The position numbers and the translations under genes are program-made. A stretch of 64,000 nucleotides of DNA, taken from positions 372,001 through 436,000 of the forward strand of contig NZ_VTPZ01000001.1 of assembly GCF_008638305.1 (NCBI RefSeq). Direction: 5' to 3'. Under the pieces are notes generated by a model that was given only the letters and a program-made list of their open reading frames with translations, had not been told where the DNA came from and did no database searches. This stretch comes from Pseudomonas profundi. Lineage in GTDB: Bacteria > Pseudomonadota > Gammaproteobacteria > Pseudomonadales > Pseudomonadaceae. Below, piece after piece: positions 16,571-24,734 of this stretch (position 1 is the first letter of the stretch; the number at the start of each line of letters is the position of its first letter).

Positions 16571-17422
16571 TTAGCCCTTCCCCAGCGACACCAATACCCG
16601 CCGATTCGCCGCCCTACCCACTTCCGTCCGGTTATCCGCAATCGGATAACGGCCGCCATGAAAGCGCACGCTGATGATATCCCGATCAACACCGTGCTCG
16701 GCCAGATACGCCTGCACCACCAATGCACGTTGCCTGGAAAGCTCATGATTGGAAAGCCGGTCGCCATAGTTGTCGGAGTGGCCGTTTATCTCGATTCGAT
16801 CGATATCCGGATCTGCTTCCAAATAGGCAAGCACCACATCGAGAAAGGCACGGGCCTCCTGGTCCAGCGTTCGCGCCCCGCTCGCGAAACGTATCGGGGT
16901 AGCCGCTATCTGCTCCAGATTCATCGGCAACAGGCCACCAATACATTCCTGGAAATCGACCCACGCCTGTTGATAGCCGACACTGGATACCACCACACGC
17001 ACCGAAGCCTCCGAGCCGGCCCAACCGCTACGCTGGATGGTCGGATGAAAACCACCGGCCAGGCCTGCCAGCATCTGACCAGCCTGCTGGTACGGCACGG
17101 ACATCACCGCACCCTCCTGCACCACGGCCTCACCCAGATAACGCTCGGCACTCCCAGGGCGCCAGGGTGGAGCAGCGTTATACAGAGACGCCGAGCCCGC
17201 CCGCATCAGGTTGTCCCATGCCCTGAGCTGAAACGTTGGCTGCTCCCCCGCGCGGCGCACGAATACCGCTTCGCCGTAGCCGGTGACAGCCTGGCTCAAC
17301 CGGCATTCAAACTGGTCGCCCTCCACTGCCCACTCGACGTCTTCCATGCGCGTCTCGTAGGTGGTCGCCAGAGCAGGCAAAGCCAGTCCAAGCAGGGGTA
17401 CAGCCAGATACAATCGAACCAC
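16571..17422 (-). CDS. motY: Flagellar protein MotY (OmpA-like C-terminal domain)
   Basis: This 283-residue secreted protein has a signal peptide (cleavage near ALA-TT, residue 19-20), an N-terminal MotY-type domain with QFECRLSQAVTGYGEAVF, and an OmpA-like peptidoglycan-binding domain from about 170 with INGHSDNYG and LSRQRA. In Pseudomonas and Vibrio MotY forms the T ring around the flagellar basal body and anchors stator units. Identity is backed by gene order: in P. aeruginosa motY lies beside pyrC and rnt as here, and a sigma-28-like promoter lies just upstream. It diverges from pyrC and has no operon partner on its strand. Confidence 0.88.
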   Translation of the reverse strand: MVRLYLAVPLLGLALPALATTYETRMEDVEWAVEGDQFECRLSQAVTGYGEAVFVRRAGEQPTFQLRAWDNLMRAGSASLYNAAPPWRPGSAERYLGEAVVQEGAVMSVPYQQAGQMLAGLAGGFHPTIQRSGWAGSEASVRVVVSSVGYQQAWVDFQECIGGLLPMNLEQIAATPIRFASGARTLDQEARAFLDVVLAYLEADPDIDRIEINGHSDNYGDRLSNHELSRQRALVVQAYLAEHGVDRDIISVRFHGGRYPIADNRTEVGRAANRRVLVSLGKG

Positions 17423-17458
17423 GTAGATCTCCGGGCGATAAGCTTTCCATTGCGCCTT

Positions 17459-17485
17459 ACATCGGCCGCGCCGCCTGGAACTTTA
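17459..17485 (-). promoter_or_regulatory. Sigma-28 (FliA) promoter of motY
   Basis: On the minus strand TAAAGTTC (17485-17478) is followed after 11 bases by GCCGATGT (17466-17459), close to the consensus TAAAGTTT-N11-GCCGATAA. It lies 37 bp upstream of the motY start. Both spacing and sequence fit a flagellar late-class promoter. Confidence 0.75.
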
Positions 17486-17655
17486 CCCAAGGCGCGGATC
17501 GGAAAAGTCATCGACAACGGCTGCGACTATGCCAGCGGTGCATTGCCCAGTGCGGGACAGGGGTCGCGTGCAGGACAAAACCTCTCACGACCCTCAGTGT
17601 AAAATCGAGGCAATTCCGGTAGCATGGCGCCATTGCAACAGCCTGGAACATCGCG

Positions 17656-18705
17656 ATGACCGACACCCTTTCCATCATCCGGCCGGACGACTGGCACATT
17701 CACCTGCGTGATGGCGATGTGCTCTCTGATACGGTCGCAGACGCCTCACGCGTATTCGGTCGGGCGATCATCATGCCTAACCTTGTGCCGCCAGTACGTG
17801 ACGGTCAGCAGGCAGCGGCTTACAAGGCTCGAATTCAGGCCGCTCGCCCGAGTGATTCCGTGTTCGAGCCATTGATGGTGTTGTATCTGACAGACCAGAC
17901 CACTCCGGAGATCATCCGTCAGGCCTGGAACAACAAGCAGGCGATCGCGGCAAAGCTGTACCCCGCCGGTGCCACCACCAACTCCGATTCGGGTGTCACC
18001 GCCCTGGACAAGATCTACCCGGCGCTGCAAGCAATGGCCGAGGTCGGCATGCTTCTACTGGTGCACGGCGAAGTCACCCATGCCGATGTCGATATCTTTG
18101 ATCGCGAGAAAAGCTTCATTGACCAGCAGCTGGTTGGCCTGGTCGAGCGTTTTCCTACGCTAAAGGTAGTATTCGAGCACATCACGACCGCCGACGCTGT
18201 GGAGTTTGTACAGAGCGCGTCCGATCGCGTTGCAGCCACCATCACTGCGCATCACCTGCTGTATAACCGCAACCACCTGCTGGCAGGCGGGGTACGCCCG
18301 CACTTCTATTGCCTGCCGATCCTCAAGCGCCAGCGTCACCAGCAGGCGCTGGGTGATGCGGTCGCGACCGGCTCGAGCAAGTTCTTTCTGGGTACCGATT
18401 CGGCACCGCATGCCGGCCATGCCAAGGAAGCCGCCTGCGGATGCGCAGGGTGCTATACCGCTTATGCAGCCATCGAGCTGTACGCCGAAGCATTCGACTC
18501 GCTTGGCGTGCTGGACAAGCTCGAGGCCTTCGCCAGTTTCAACGGCCCGGATTTCTACGGCCTGCCGCGCAATACCGATCGCATTACCCTGGTTCGCGAG
18601 AGCTGGAATGCTCCGCACACGCTGCCGTTCGGAGGCCAGTCTGTGGTCCCGTTGCGTGCCGGCGAAACAATCAACTGGCGAGTAGTTCAATCGCCTGCAA
18701 GCTAA
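17656..18705 (+). CDS. pyrC: Dihydroorotase
   Basis: This 349-residue class II dihydroorotase is full length. DWHIHLRDG (residues 11-19) supplies two zinc-binding histidines, the Lys in AAKLYPAG is the one that becomes carboxylated, LVHGEV and EHITT supply further metal-binding histidines, and GTDSAPH holds the catalytic Asp. It cyclises carbamoyl aspartate to dihydroorotate in pyrimidine synthesis, in the cytoplasm. It is followed after 9 bp by rnt, the same order as in P. aeruginosa, so the two are co-transcribed. A 233-bp gap separates it from motY. Confidence 0.97.
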   Translation: MTDTLSIIRPDDWHIHLRDGDVLSDTVADASRVFGRAIIMPNLVPPVRDGQQAAAYKARIQAARPSDSVFEPLMVLYLTDQTTPEIIRQAWNNKQAIAAKLYPAGATTNSDSGVTALDKIYPALQAMAEVGMLLLVHGEVTHADVDIFDREKSFIDQQLVGLVERFPTLKVVFEHITTADAVEFVQSASDRVAATITAHHLLYNRNHLLAGGVRPHFYCLPILKRQRHQQALGDAVATGSSKFFLGTDSAPHAGHAKEAACGCAGCYTAYAAIELYAEAFDSLGVLDKLEAFASFNGPDFYGLPRNTDRITLVRESWNAPHTLPFGGQSVVPLRAGETINWRVVQSPAS

Positions 18706-18714
18706 GGATCGCCA

Positions 18715-19386
18715 GTGAGCGAGTTTGAATTCGACGACAACATTGATAATGCAACCCAGCCATCGGGACCCAAGCCGCCCATGGCCTACCGCTTCCGCGG
18801 TTTTCTGCCGGTTGTAGTGGATGTCGAGACCGGCGGCTTCAATGCCGCTACCGATGCGTTGCTGGAAATAGCCGCCACCACCATCAGCATGGATGAGGAC
18901 GGCATGGTCTACCCGGACCACACGCATTTCTTCCGCGTGGAGCCCTTCGAGGGCGCAAACGTCGAACCGGCAGCGCTGGAGTTCACCGGCATCAAGCTGG
19001 ACCATCCGTTGCGCATGGCTGTCGACGAACACCATGCCCTGACCGAGATCTTCAAGCACATTCGCAAGGCCGTAAAGTCCGCCGGCTGCAAGCGCGCGGT
19101 GCTGGTCGGGCACAACGCCTTCTTCGATCTGGGCTTCGTCAACGCAGCCGTCGCGCGCACCCAGATCAAGCGTAACCCTTTTCACCCTTTTTCCTGCTTT
19201 GACACCGCCACCCTCGGCGGCCTGGCCTACGGACAGACCGTGCTCGCCAAGGCCTGCGCTGCGGCCGGCATAGACTTCGATGGTCGCGAAGCCCATTCGG
19301 CGCGCTATGACACCGAGAAGACGGCAGATCTGTTCTGCGCCATCGTTAACCGCTGGCGAGAAATGGGCGGCTGGCCCCCGGTCTGA
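18715..19386 (+). CDS. rnt: Ribonuclease T
   Basis: This 223-residue DEDDh exonuclease has [18 protein letters not shown] near 35-52 (the first Asp and Glu), [14 protein letters not shown] (Asp) and [11 protein letters not shown] (His and Asp near the C-terminus). RNase T trims the 3' ends of tRNA precursors and other stable RNAs and turns over the CCA end. The start is GTG at 18715, 9 bp after pyrC, leaving almost no space between genes. The N-terminal ~25 acidic residues are longer than in E. coli, as is common in Pseudomonas. The assignment is secure. Confidence 0.96.
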   Translation: MSEFEFDDNIDNATQPSGPKPPMAYRFRGFLPVVVDVETGGFNAATDALLEIAATTISMDEDGMVYPDHTHFFRVEPFEGANVEPAALEFTGIKLDHPLRMAVDEHHALTEIFKHIRKAVKSAGCKRAVLVGHNAFFDLGFVNAAVARTQIKRNPFHPFSCFDTATLGGLAYGQTVLAKACAAAGIDFDGREAHSARYDTEKTADLFCAIVNRWREMGGWPPV

Positions 19387-19410
19387 GCCCTATTCGCAAT
19401 GCCCCTTGGG

Positions 19411-19447
19411 CATCCAGGTGAACAGCCGCAACCGCTGTCCCTGGATG
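19411..19447. other. Imperfect stem-loop after rnt
   Basis: CATCCAGG (19411-19418) pairs with CCTGGATG (19440-19447), and inside it ACAGC pairs with GCTGT, giving a two-part hairpin 25 bp after the rnt stop. No T-tract follows. It may end or stabilise the pyrC-rnt message. The rest of the gap up to 19673 shows no gene. Confidence 0.45.
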
Positions 19448-19673
19448 CTGCAGGCGTATTTCGCAACATCAGCCTGTCTTGCTCTTATTCTTTTTCCCCA
19501 TAACAGAAGGCCGGCTCGGTAACTTGCAGGAATGGTCAGCGGCGGCTATTTTCAGAGATGGCACCAATCTTCCGCTACACTTCAGTTGTTATTCCGGCAA
19601 CAGCTAATAATTGGATGGAGACAGACGGTGCAACATGCACGTCGGCCTCGATCAGAAAAAGGAGTCATTCCAG

Positions 19674-20648
19674 ATGAAACGCACTTCACTTGCCGTACTT
19701 TTTTCCGCCGCGATCGCGTGCGCTGGCATCACTGCCACTCCGGCAGTCGCCCAGGAAAACTTCGTCACCATCGGTACTGGCGGACAAACCGGCGTGTATT
19801 ACGTTGTCGGTCAGTCAGTGTGCCGGTTGATCAACCGCAACAGCAATGAACACGGTATTCGTTGTAATGCTCCGTCGAGCGGTGGTTCGGTAGCCAACGT
19901 AAACGCCATCCGTGGCGGAGAAATGGACATGGGCGTCGTCCAGTCCGATGTACAGTTCAAAGCCTACAAGGGTATCGAGAACTTTGAAGATGCCGGCGCC
20001 TTCGAAAAACTCCGTGCGATTTTCGCGCTGCACGGCGAGCCCCTTACCGTCGTTGCCCGCCGCGATGCGAACATTGAAACGGTCAAGGATCTGAAGGGCA
20101 AGCGCGTCAATATCGGCAACCCCGGCTCGGGTCAGCGCGACACCATGGATGTAGTCATGGACGCGCTCGGCTGGACGCGTTCCGACTTCGCGCTGGCATC
20201 CGAGCTGGACGCAGCCGAGCAGGCCGCCGCACTGGGTGACAACAACGTCGACGCCATGGTGTATGTGGCCGGCCACCCGAACGGTTCGATCCAGGAAGCA
20301 ACCACCACCGTTGATTCGGTATTGGTGTCGGTATCCGGTGAGGAAATAGACGAACTGATCGAAGAACGCCCCTACTACGCCAAAGCAACCATTCCAGGCG
20401 GACTGTATCGTGGCAATGACGAGGACGTGGAAACCTTTGGCGTGCGCGCCACGCTGGTGACCTCGGCTGACACTCCGGAAGAAACCGTGTACCAGACCGT
20501 CAAGGCCGTATTCGAGAACTTCGACCGGTTCAAGCGCCTGCATCCGGCTTTCGCGACGCTGACTGAGGAAGAAATGATCAAGGAAGGTCTCTCCGTTCCG
20601 CTGCACGATGGCGCAGTGCGCTATTACAAGGAACGAGGCTGGATGTAA
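19674..20648 (+). CDS. TAXI-family TRAP transporter solute-binding protein
   Basis: This periplasmic binding protein of about 324 residues starts at ATG 19674 behind AAGGAG (9-base spacing); an in-frame ATG at 19611 would spoil the signal peptide. The signal peptide ends at PAVA-QE. The mature start ENFVTIGTGGQTGVYYVVG is the TAXI signature that gives the family its name. It captures an unknown anionic substrate (relatives carry glutamate, 2-oxoglutarate or other acids) and delivers it to the fused permease encoded next. The strong hairpin between the two genes suggests that it is made in excess over the membrane part. Confidence 0.93.
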   Translation: MKRTSLAVLFSAAIACAGITATPAVAQENFVTIGTGGQTGVYYVVGQSVCRLINRNSNEHGIRCNAPSSGGSVANVNAIRGGEMDMGVVQSDVQFKAYKGIENFEDAGAFEKLRAIFALHGEPLTVVARRDANIETVKDLKGKRVNIGNPGSGQRDTMDVVMDALGWTRSDFALASELDAAEQAAALGDNNVDAMVYVAGHPNGSIQEATTTVDSVLVSVSGEEIDELIEERPYYAKATIPGGLYRGNDEDVETFGVRATLVTSADTPEETVYQTVKAVFENFDRFKRLHPAFATLTEEEMIKEGLSVPLHDGAVRYYKERGWM

Positions 20649-20656
20649 CCCTGTAC

Positions 20657-20677
20657 CGGGCCGCTCATAGCGGCCCG
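20657..20677 (+). terminator. Intercistronic hairpin in the TRAP operon
   Basis: CGGGCCGCT and AGCGGCCCG form a perfect 9-bp stem with a 3-base loop, followed by TTT, 8 bp after the binding-protein stop and 34 bp before the permease start. It probably acts as an attenuator or 3' stabiliser that raises binding-protein over permease expression. Confidence 0.6.
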
Positions 20678-20711
20678 TTTACCTTCTGGATCAGCTGACT
20701 CAGGGTCTGCC

Positions 20712-23321
20712 ATGAGCGAACAGAATCTCCAACGCGACGATACGGATACCGAACTGGAGGATATGGTCGCCTCCTCCGATACCGGTGCCCGTAAGCCCGG
20801 CGGCGCCACCGGCAAACTGCTGGTGTGTATCGCTGCCGCCTGGTCATTATTTCAGCTGTGGATCGCCTCGCCATTGCCTTATATGGTTGGCTTCGGTGTG
20901 TTCAACAGTGCCGAGGCGCGTTCGATCCACCTGGCGTTCGCCGTATTCCTCGGCTTCATGGCCTTCCCAGCGCTCAAGCGCTCCCCACGCAATTACGTGC
21001 CGATCCTTGACTGGGTTCTCGCTCTGGTCGCGTCTTTCTGCGCAGCTTATCTCTTCATATTCTATTCCGAGCTGGCCAGCCGGCCCGGGAGCCCCACAAC
21101 AATCGACGTGGTCGTAGGTGTAACCGGCCTGATCATGCTGCTTGAGGCAACCCGCCGTGCGCTGGGTCCGCCTCTCATGATCGTCGCCTCGATATTCATT
21201 ATCTATTCCCTGGCCGGCCCTCATATGCCGGGCATCCTGGCCCACCGGGGCGTCAGCCTTGAATCCCTGACCAACCACCAGTGGCTGACCAGCCAGGGCG
21301 TGTTCGGTATTGCGCTCGGCGTATCGACCAGTTTCGTGTTCCTGTTCGTACTGTTCGGTGCGCTGCTGGACAAGGCGGGCGCCGGCAACTATTTCATCAA
21401 GGTCGCCTTCTCATTGCTCGGCCATTATCGAGGTGGCCCGGCCAAAGCCGCCGTGGTCGCGTCCGGCATGACCGGTCTGATTTCCGGCTCCTCCATTGCC
21501 AACGTGGTAACCACCGGGACCTTCACTATCCCGATGATGAAACGCGTGGGCTTCTCCTCCGAAAAGGCCGGCGCGGTGGAAGTCGCCTCATCGGTGAACG
21601 GCCAGATCATGCCGCCGGTGATGGGCGCCGCGGCGTTTCTCATGGTCGAGTACGTGGGTATTTCCTACGTCGAAGTCATCAAGCACGCCTTCCTGCCGGC
21701 GTTGATTTCCTATATTGCGCTGGTCTATATCGTGCATCTGGAAGCCATGAAGGCCGGCATGCAAGGCCTGGAATCGAGCAACCCGCCCCGCCCATTCGTG
21801 CGCAAGGTGATCGGCTTTCTGACCGGACTCTTGTTACTGATGGCCCTGTCATTAGCGGTCTATTACGGCCTCGGCTGGCTCAAACCGATCCTCGGTGACA
21901 GCGCGTTCTGGGTGATATCCGCGATTCTGATGGCGGTCTACGTCGGACTGCTGAAACTGGGTTCCCAATATCCTGTACTGGAACTGGACGACCCTGATTC
22001 GCCAGTCTTGAAACTCCCGCAGACCCGCCCCACGGTCATGTCCGGCCTGCACTACATCCTGCCGGTGATCGTGTTGATCTGGTGCTTGATGGTTGAGCGG
22101 CTATCGCCCGGCCTGTCGGCATTCTGGGCCACTGTGTTCATGATCATCATCATCCTCACCCAGCGTCCGCTGATCGCCCTGTTCCGCGGCCAGAGCGCGC
22201 TGGGCGATGACCTCATGCACGGGTTGAGCGACCTGTGGCAGGGCCTGGTAGCAGGCGCGCGCAACATGATCGGCATCGGCATCGCGACAGCCACAGCCGG
22301 CATTATCGTCGGTGCGGTATCACAGACCGGGGTGGGTCTGGTTCTGGCGGATCTGGTGGAGCTGCTGTCGATGGGCAACCTGATGCTGATGCTTATCCTG
22401 ACAGCCGTGCTCAGCCTTATTCTGGGCATGGGGTTGCCAACAACCGCCAACTATATCGTGGTATCGGCATTGCTTGCCCCGGTGGTAGTAACCCTCGGTC
22501 AGCAGAACGGGTTGATCGTCCCGTTGATCGCAGTGCACCTGTTCGTGTTCTTCTTCGGCATCATGGCGGACGTCACGCCCCCGGTCGGCCTGGCTTCCTT
22601 CGCGGCCGCGGCGGTATCCGGCGGTGATCCGATCCGCACTGGTTTCCAAGCGTTCTATTACAGCCTGCGCACCGCTGCCCTGCCGTTCCTGTTCATCTTC
22701 AATACCGACTTGCTGCTGATCGACGTCGGCCTGTGGCACGGCATCGTGATATTTATCGTGGCGACCATAGCCATGCTGATATTTGCGGCTGCCACGCAGG
22801 GATGGCTGGTGGTACGCAACCGCTGGTACGAAAATATTCTCCTGTTACTGGTTGCCTTCACTCTGTTCCGTCCCGGCTTCTGGATGGACATCATCCATGA
22901 TCCCTATGAGTCGATCCCCCCCGCCGAGCTGACCCAGGCCCTGGAGCGCGTCGATGAAGGCAGCCACCTGCGGATGCAGATCGCAGGCCTGGACAAGCTC
23001 GGAGATCCGCGCACCTTCCATTTGCTTATCCCCGTGCCTGACGGCGCAACCGGAGAGGAGCGAATGGACGAACTGGGCTTGATGCTGATGCAGGATGGCG
23101 AGCGTACCCTGGTGGATATGGTTACCTATGGCAGTCTCGCCGCCGATCTGGGTTTCGACTTCGACCAGGAAATCCTCGAAGTGCTGGCTCCCGTGGACCG
23201 CATCGCCAAGGAATGGATGTGGATACCGGGCCTGTTACTGTTCGCCATGATCGTCGGGCTGCAGTGGTCGCGCCGCAAGCCCACCGACAAGCCGCGTGTG
23301 GAGGCGACTGCCCGTGTATAA
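20712..23321 (+). CDS. Fused TRAP transporter permease (DctQM type) with C-terminal DUF3394-like region
   Basis: This 869-residue membrane protein joins the small and large TRAP permease subunits, with roughly 16-18 hydrophobic segments from residue 35 to 740. GLISGSSIANVVTTGTFTIP and GMGLPTTANYIVVSALLAP are the two conserved substrate/ion motifs of TRAP large subunits. The last ~130 residues form a soluble region ending in one more helix, as in the DUF3394 extension of TAXI-type permeases. It works with the preceding binding protein in sodium- or proton-driven uptake. The last codons overlap the start of the stress-protein gene. The N-terminal ~30 residues are acidic and cytoplasmic. Confidence 0.93.
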   Translation: MSEQNLQRDDTDTELEDMVASSDTGARKPGGATGKLLVCIAAAWSLFQLWIASPLPYMVGFGVFNSAEARSIHLAFAVFLGFMAFPALKRSPRNYVPILDWVLALVASFCAAYLFIFYSELASRPGSPTTIDVVVGVTGLIMLLEATRRALGPPLMIVASIFIIYSLAGPHMPGILAHRGVSLESLTNHQWLTSQGVFGIALGVSTSFVFLFVLFGALLDKAGAGNYFIKVAFSLLGHYRGGPAKAAVVASGMTGLISGSSIANVVTTGTFTIPMMKRVGFSSEKAGAVEVASSVNGQIMPPVMGAAAFLMVEYVGISYVEVIKHAFLPALISYIALVYIVHLEAMKAGMQGLESSNPPRPFVRKVIGFLTGLLLLMALSLAVYYGLGWLKPILGDSAFWVISAILMAVYVGLLKLGSQYPVLELDDPDSPVLKLPQTRPTVMSGLHYILPVIVLIWCLMVERLSPGLSAFWATVFMIIIILTQRPLIALFRGQSALGDDLMHGLSDLWQGLVAGARNMIGIGIATATAGIIVGAVSQTGVGLVLADLVELLSMGNLMLMLILTAVLSLILGMGLPTTANYIVVSALLAPVVVTLGQQNGLIVPLIAVHLFVFFFGIMADVTPPVGLASFAAAAVSGGDPIRTGFQAFYYSLRTAALPFLFIFNTDLLLIDVGLWHGIVIFIVATIAMLIFAAATQGWLVVRNRWYENILLLLVAFTLFRPGFWMDIIHDPYESIPPAELTQALERVDEGSHLRMQIAGLDKLGDPRTFHLLIPVPDGATGEERMDELGLMLMQDGERTLVDMVTYGSLAADLGFDFDQEILEVLAPVDRIAKEWMWIPGLLLFAMIVGLQWSRRKPTDKPRVEATARV

Positions 23322-23742
23322 CAAGATCCTGCTGGCCATCGATCTGAACCATAAGGCATCCTGGCAAAAAGCGCTGCCAGTCGCGCTGGAACTGTGCCGG
23401 GCCCACGAGGCATCGCTGTTCATCGTCACCGTATTGCCGGATTTCGGTCTGCCGCTGGTTGGGGGCTTCTTTCCCAAGGACTTTGCCGCCAAGGCGAAGA
23501 AGGCCTTCAGCGACAACCTGCGCGAATTCGTCAAGGAGATGATCCCCAAGGACGTGAAAGTGCAACGCGTCGTGGCGGATGGCAAACCCTATGAAGCAAT
23601 CCTGCGCGTCGCCAAAAAGCAGGAAGTCGATCTGATCGTCATGTCGTCGCACAAACGCAAACGCCTCGAAGACTACGTGCTGGGGACTAATGCCCTGCGC
23701 GTGGTCCAGCAGTCGAAACGGTCGGTGATGATCGTACGTTAG
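23314..23742 (+). CDS. Universal stress protein, TRAP-associated
   Basis: This 142-residue UspA-domain protein starts at GTG 23314, overlapping the permease stop by 8 bases (GTGTATAA), behind GGAGG. The N-terminal VYNKILLAIDLN and VKVQRVVADGKPYEAI fit the UspA fold. The nucleotide loop normally reads G-2x-G-9x-G-S/T, but here it is SSHKRKRLEDYVLGTNA, so the first two glycines are replaced by Ser and Lys and ATP binding may be altered or lost. In Halomonas a similar gene (teaD) sits with a TRAP transporter and tunes its activity; the same role is inferred here from the overlap. Confidence 0.88.
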   Translation: MYNKILLAIDLNHKASWQKALPVALELCRAHEASLFIVTVLPDFGLPLVGGFFPKDFAAKAKKAFSDNLREFVKEMIPKDVKVQRVVADGKPYEAILRVAKKQEVDLIVMSSHKRKRLEDYVLGTNALRVVQQSKRSVMIVR

Positions 23743-23758
23743 GCTTGAGCTCGATTGA

Positions 23759-23899
23759 GCAGACCCGTACCCGCATAACCACTGGGACGCGCTCGATCAA
23801 TTCGAAGGCGAAGAGTACCAGCGTACGCTGGCCGCCATCACGCTGGACAGCGGCGAACAGGTGGACGCGTTTGTCTACGCCCTCAATGCAATACCTTGA
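23759..23899 (+). pseudogene. Remnant of a gamma-glutamylcyclotransferase (AIG2)-like gene
   Basis: A 46-codon frame without a start of its own translates to a segment containing WDALDQFEGEEYQRTLAA and VDAFVYAL, which matches the C-terminal part of AIG2/GGCT-type proteins. It is preceded in frame by a TGA at 23756 and ends at TGA 23897. The N-terminal two thirds, with the catalytic part of the fold, are missing. It fills the gap between the stress-protein gene and the PH-domain gene and is read as a decayed gene. Confidence 0.65.
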
Positions 23900-23905
23900 C
23901 GCAGC

Positions 23906-24274
23906 TTATAGCGCATGCCGGGATATATGTTTCGATATCTCCACGATTGCTGTTCTGCCGGTGAATTCGAACTGCACTTTGCCCAGTGAAGAGAAGTATA
24001 TTTGCAGCTCGGAATCAATATCGAAGGTGCCGGACGTTTCGATTGAATACGCCACGATCTCCTTATATGGCAAAGAGGTGAAATCCTTCTTGCTGCCAGT
24101 AAGGCCCTGCACGTTTACCGCGATGATTCGCTTGTTGGTAAATACAACGCCATTACGCATGGACTTGTATGAGTCGATGACTTGCTCGCCCTCCATCAGC
24201 AGCTCGGCGACCCTGTCGGCGTATTCCTTGTTCTGTTTAAGCTTGAAGAAACCCTTGTTTTCGAAATCGATCAT
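23906..24274 (-). CDS. Bacterial PH-domain protein
   Basis: This 122-residue protein has no signal peptide or membrane helix. The pattern from about residue 30, with GVVFTNKRIIAVNVQGLTG, KDFTSLPYKEIVAYSIET and a closing amphipathic helix, is that of the bacterial pleckstrin-homology domain (bPH_1 type), normally 110-130 residues, so the protein is essentially one domain. Such proteins form ring oligomers in known structures; the function is unknown and has been loosely tied to stress. An AAGG 7 bases before the ATG supports the start. It is convergent with the stress-protein/remnant side and has no partner gene. Confidence 0.8.
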   Translation of the reverse strand: MIDFENKGFFKLKQNKEYADRVAELLMEGEQVIDSYKSMRNGVVFTNKRIIAVNVQGLTGSKKDFTSLPYKEIVAYSIETSGTFDIDSELQIYFSSLGKVQFEFTGRTAIVEISKHISRHAL

Positions 24275-24734
24275 GGCGCAACCTTGTCTTCACAGCGCCT
24301 GATAGCGCCGATGGATGAGAATTCGCGCGCCGCTCTGCAGCTGGCGCCTCGGAACAGTGTCGCGAACCTCACCGGGGTTGGCCAGTGTCTTGTGCATATG
24401 GATTGCCAAATCAAACCGGAATCCCCCCTAACCCCCCTTTTTCAAAGTGGGGACCGTGCGTGCAGGCCTGGAGATCCATGTCGTTCTGAGAGATAGGCTC
24501 ATACCGGAATAAAACACCGGCCGCCGCTAACCAGTTTCACATTTTTGAAATACCCAGCCACATGCAAGCGCCAGTGCCTGGAGCCATAGTCTGCCGCTGC
24601 CCCGACAAGTCCCCCACTTTGAAAAAGGGGGGTTAGGGGGGATTCAGCTTTTTTGCTAGCGTCCCGATATAGGTCCAGACATACCCATTCGCCCATCCAA
24701 GCAATGCCGGCGCAAGCTACGCTCCGCTCCTCGC
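24275..24734. repeat. Gap with an inverted pair of C/T-rich repeats
   Basis: This 460-bp gap has no gene. Copies of one repeat lie in opposite orientation at 24420-24453 (AATCCCCCCTAACCCCCC, then TTTTTCAAAGTGGGGA) and 24609-24644 (reverse complement). The repeat can fold on itself because GGGG near one end pairs with CCCC. The sequence between the copies is unremarkable. Confidence 0.85.

Noticed and set aside
18160-19296. 378-codon open frame on the minus strand
   Set aside because: It is antisense to pyrC and rnt, both of which carry complete catalytic motifs.
19558-19580. Sigma-54 promoter before the TAXI gene (GGCAC...CGCT)
   Set aside because: The GG and GC pairs are 12 rather than 10 bases apart, which is incompatible with sigma-54.
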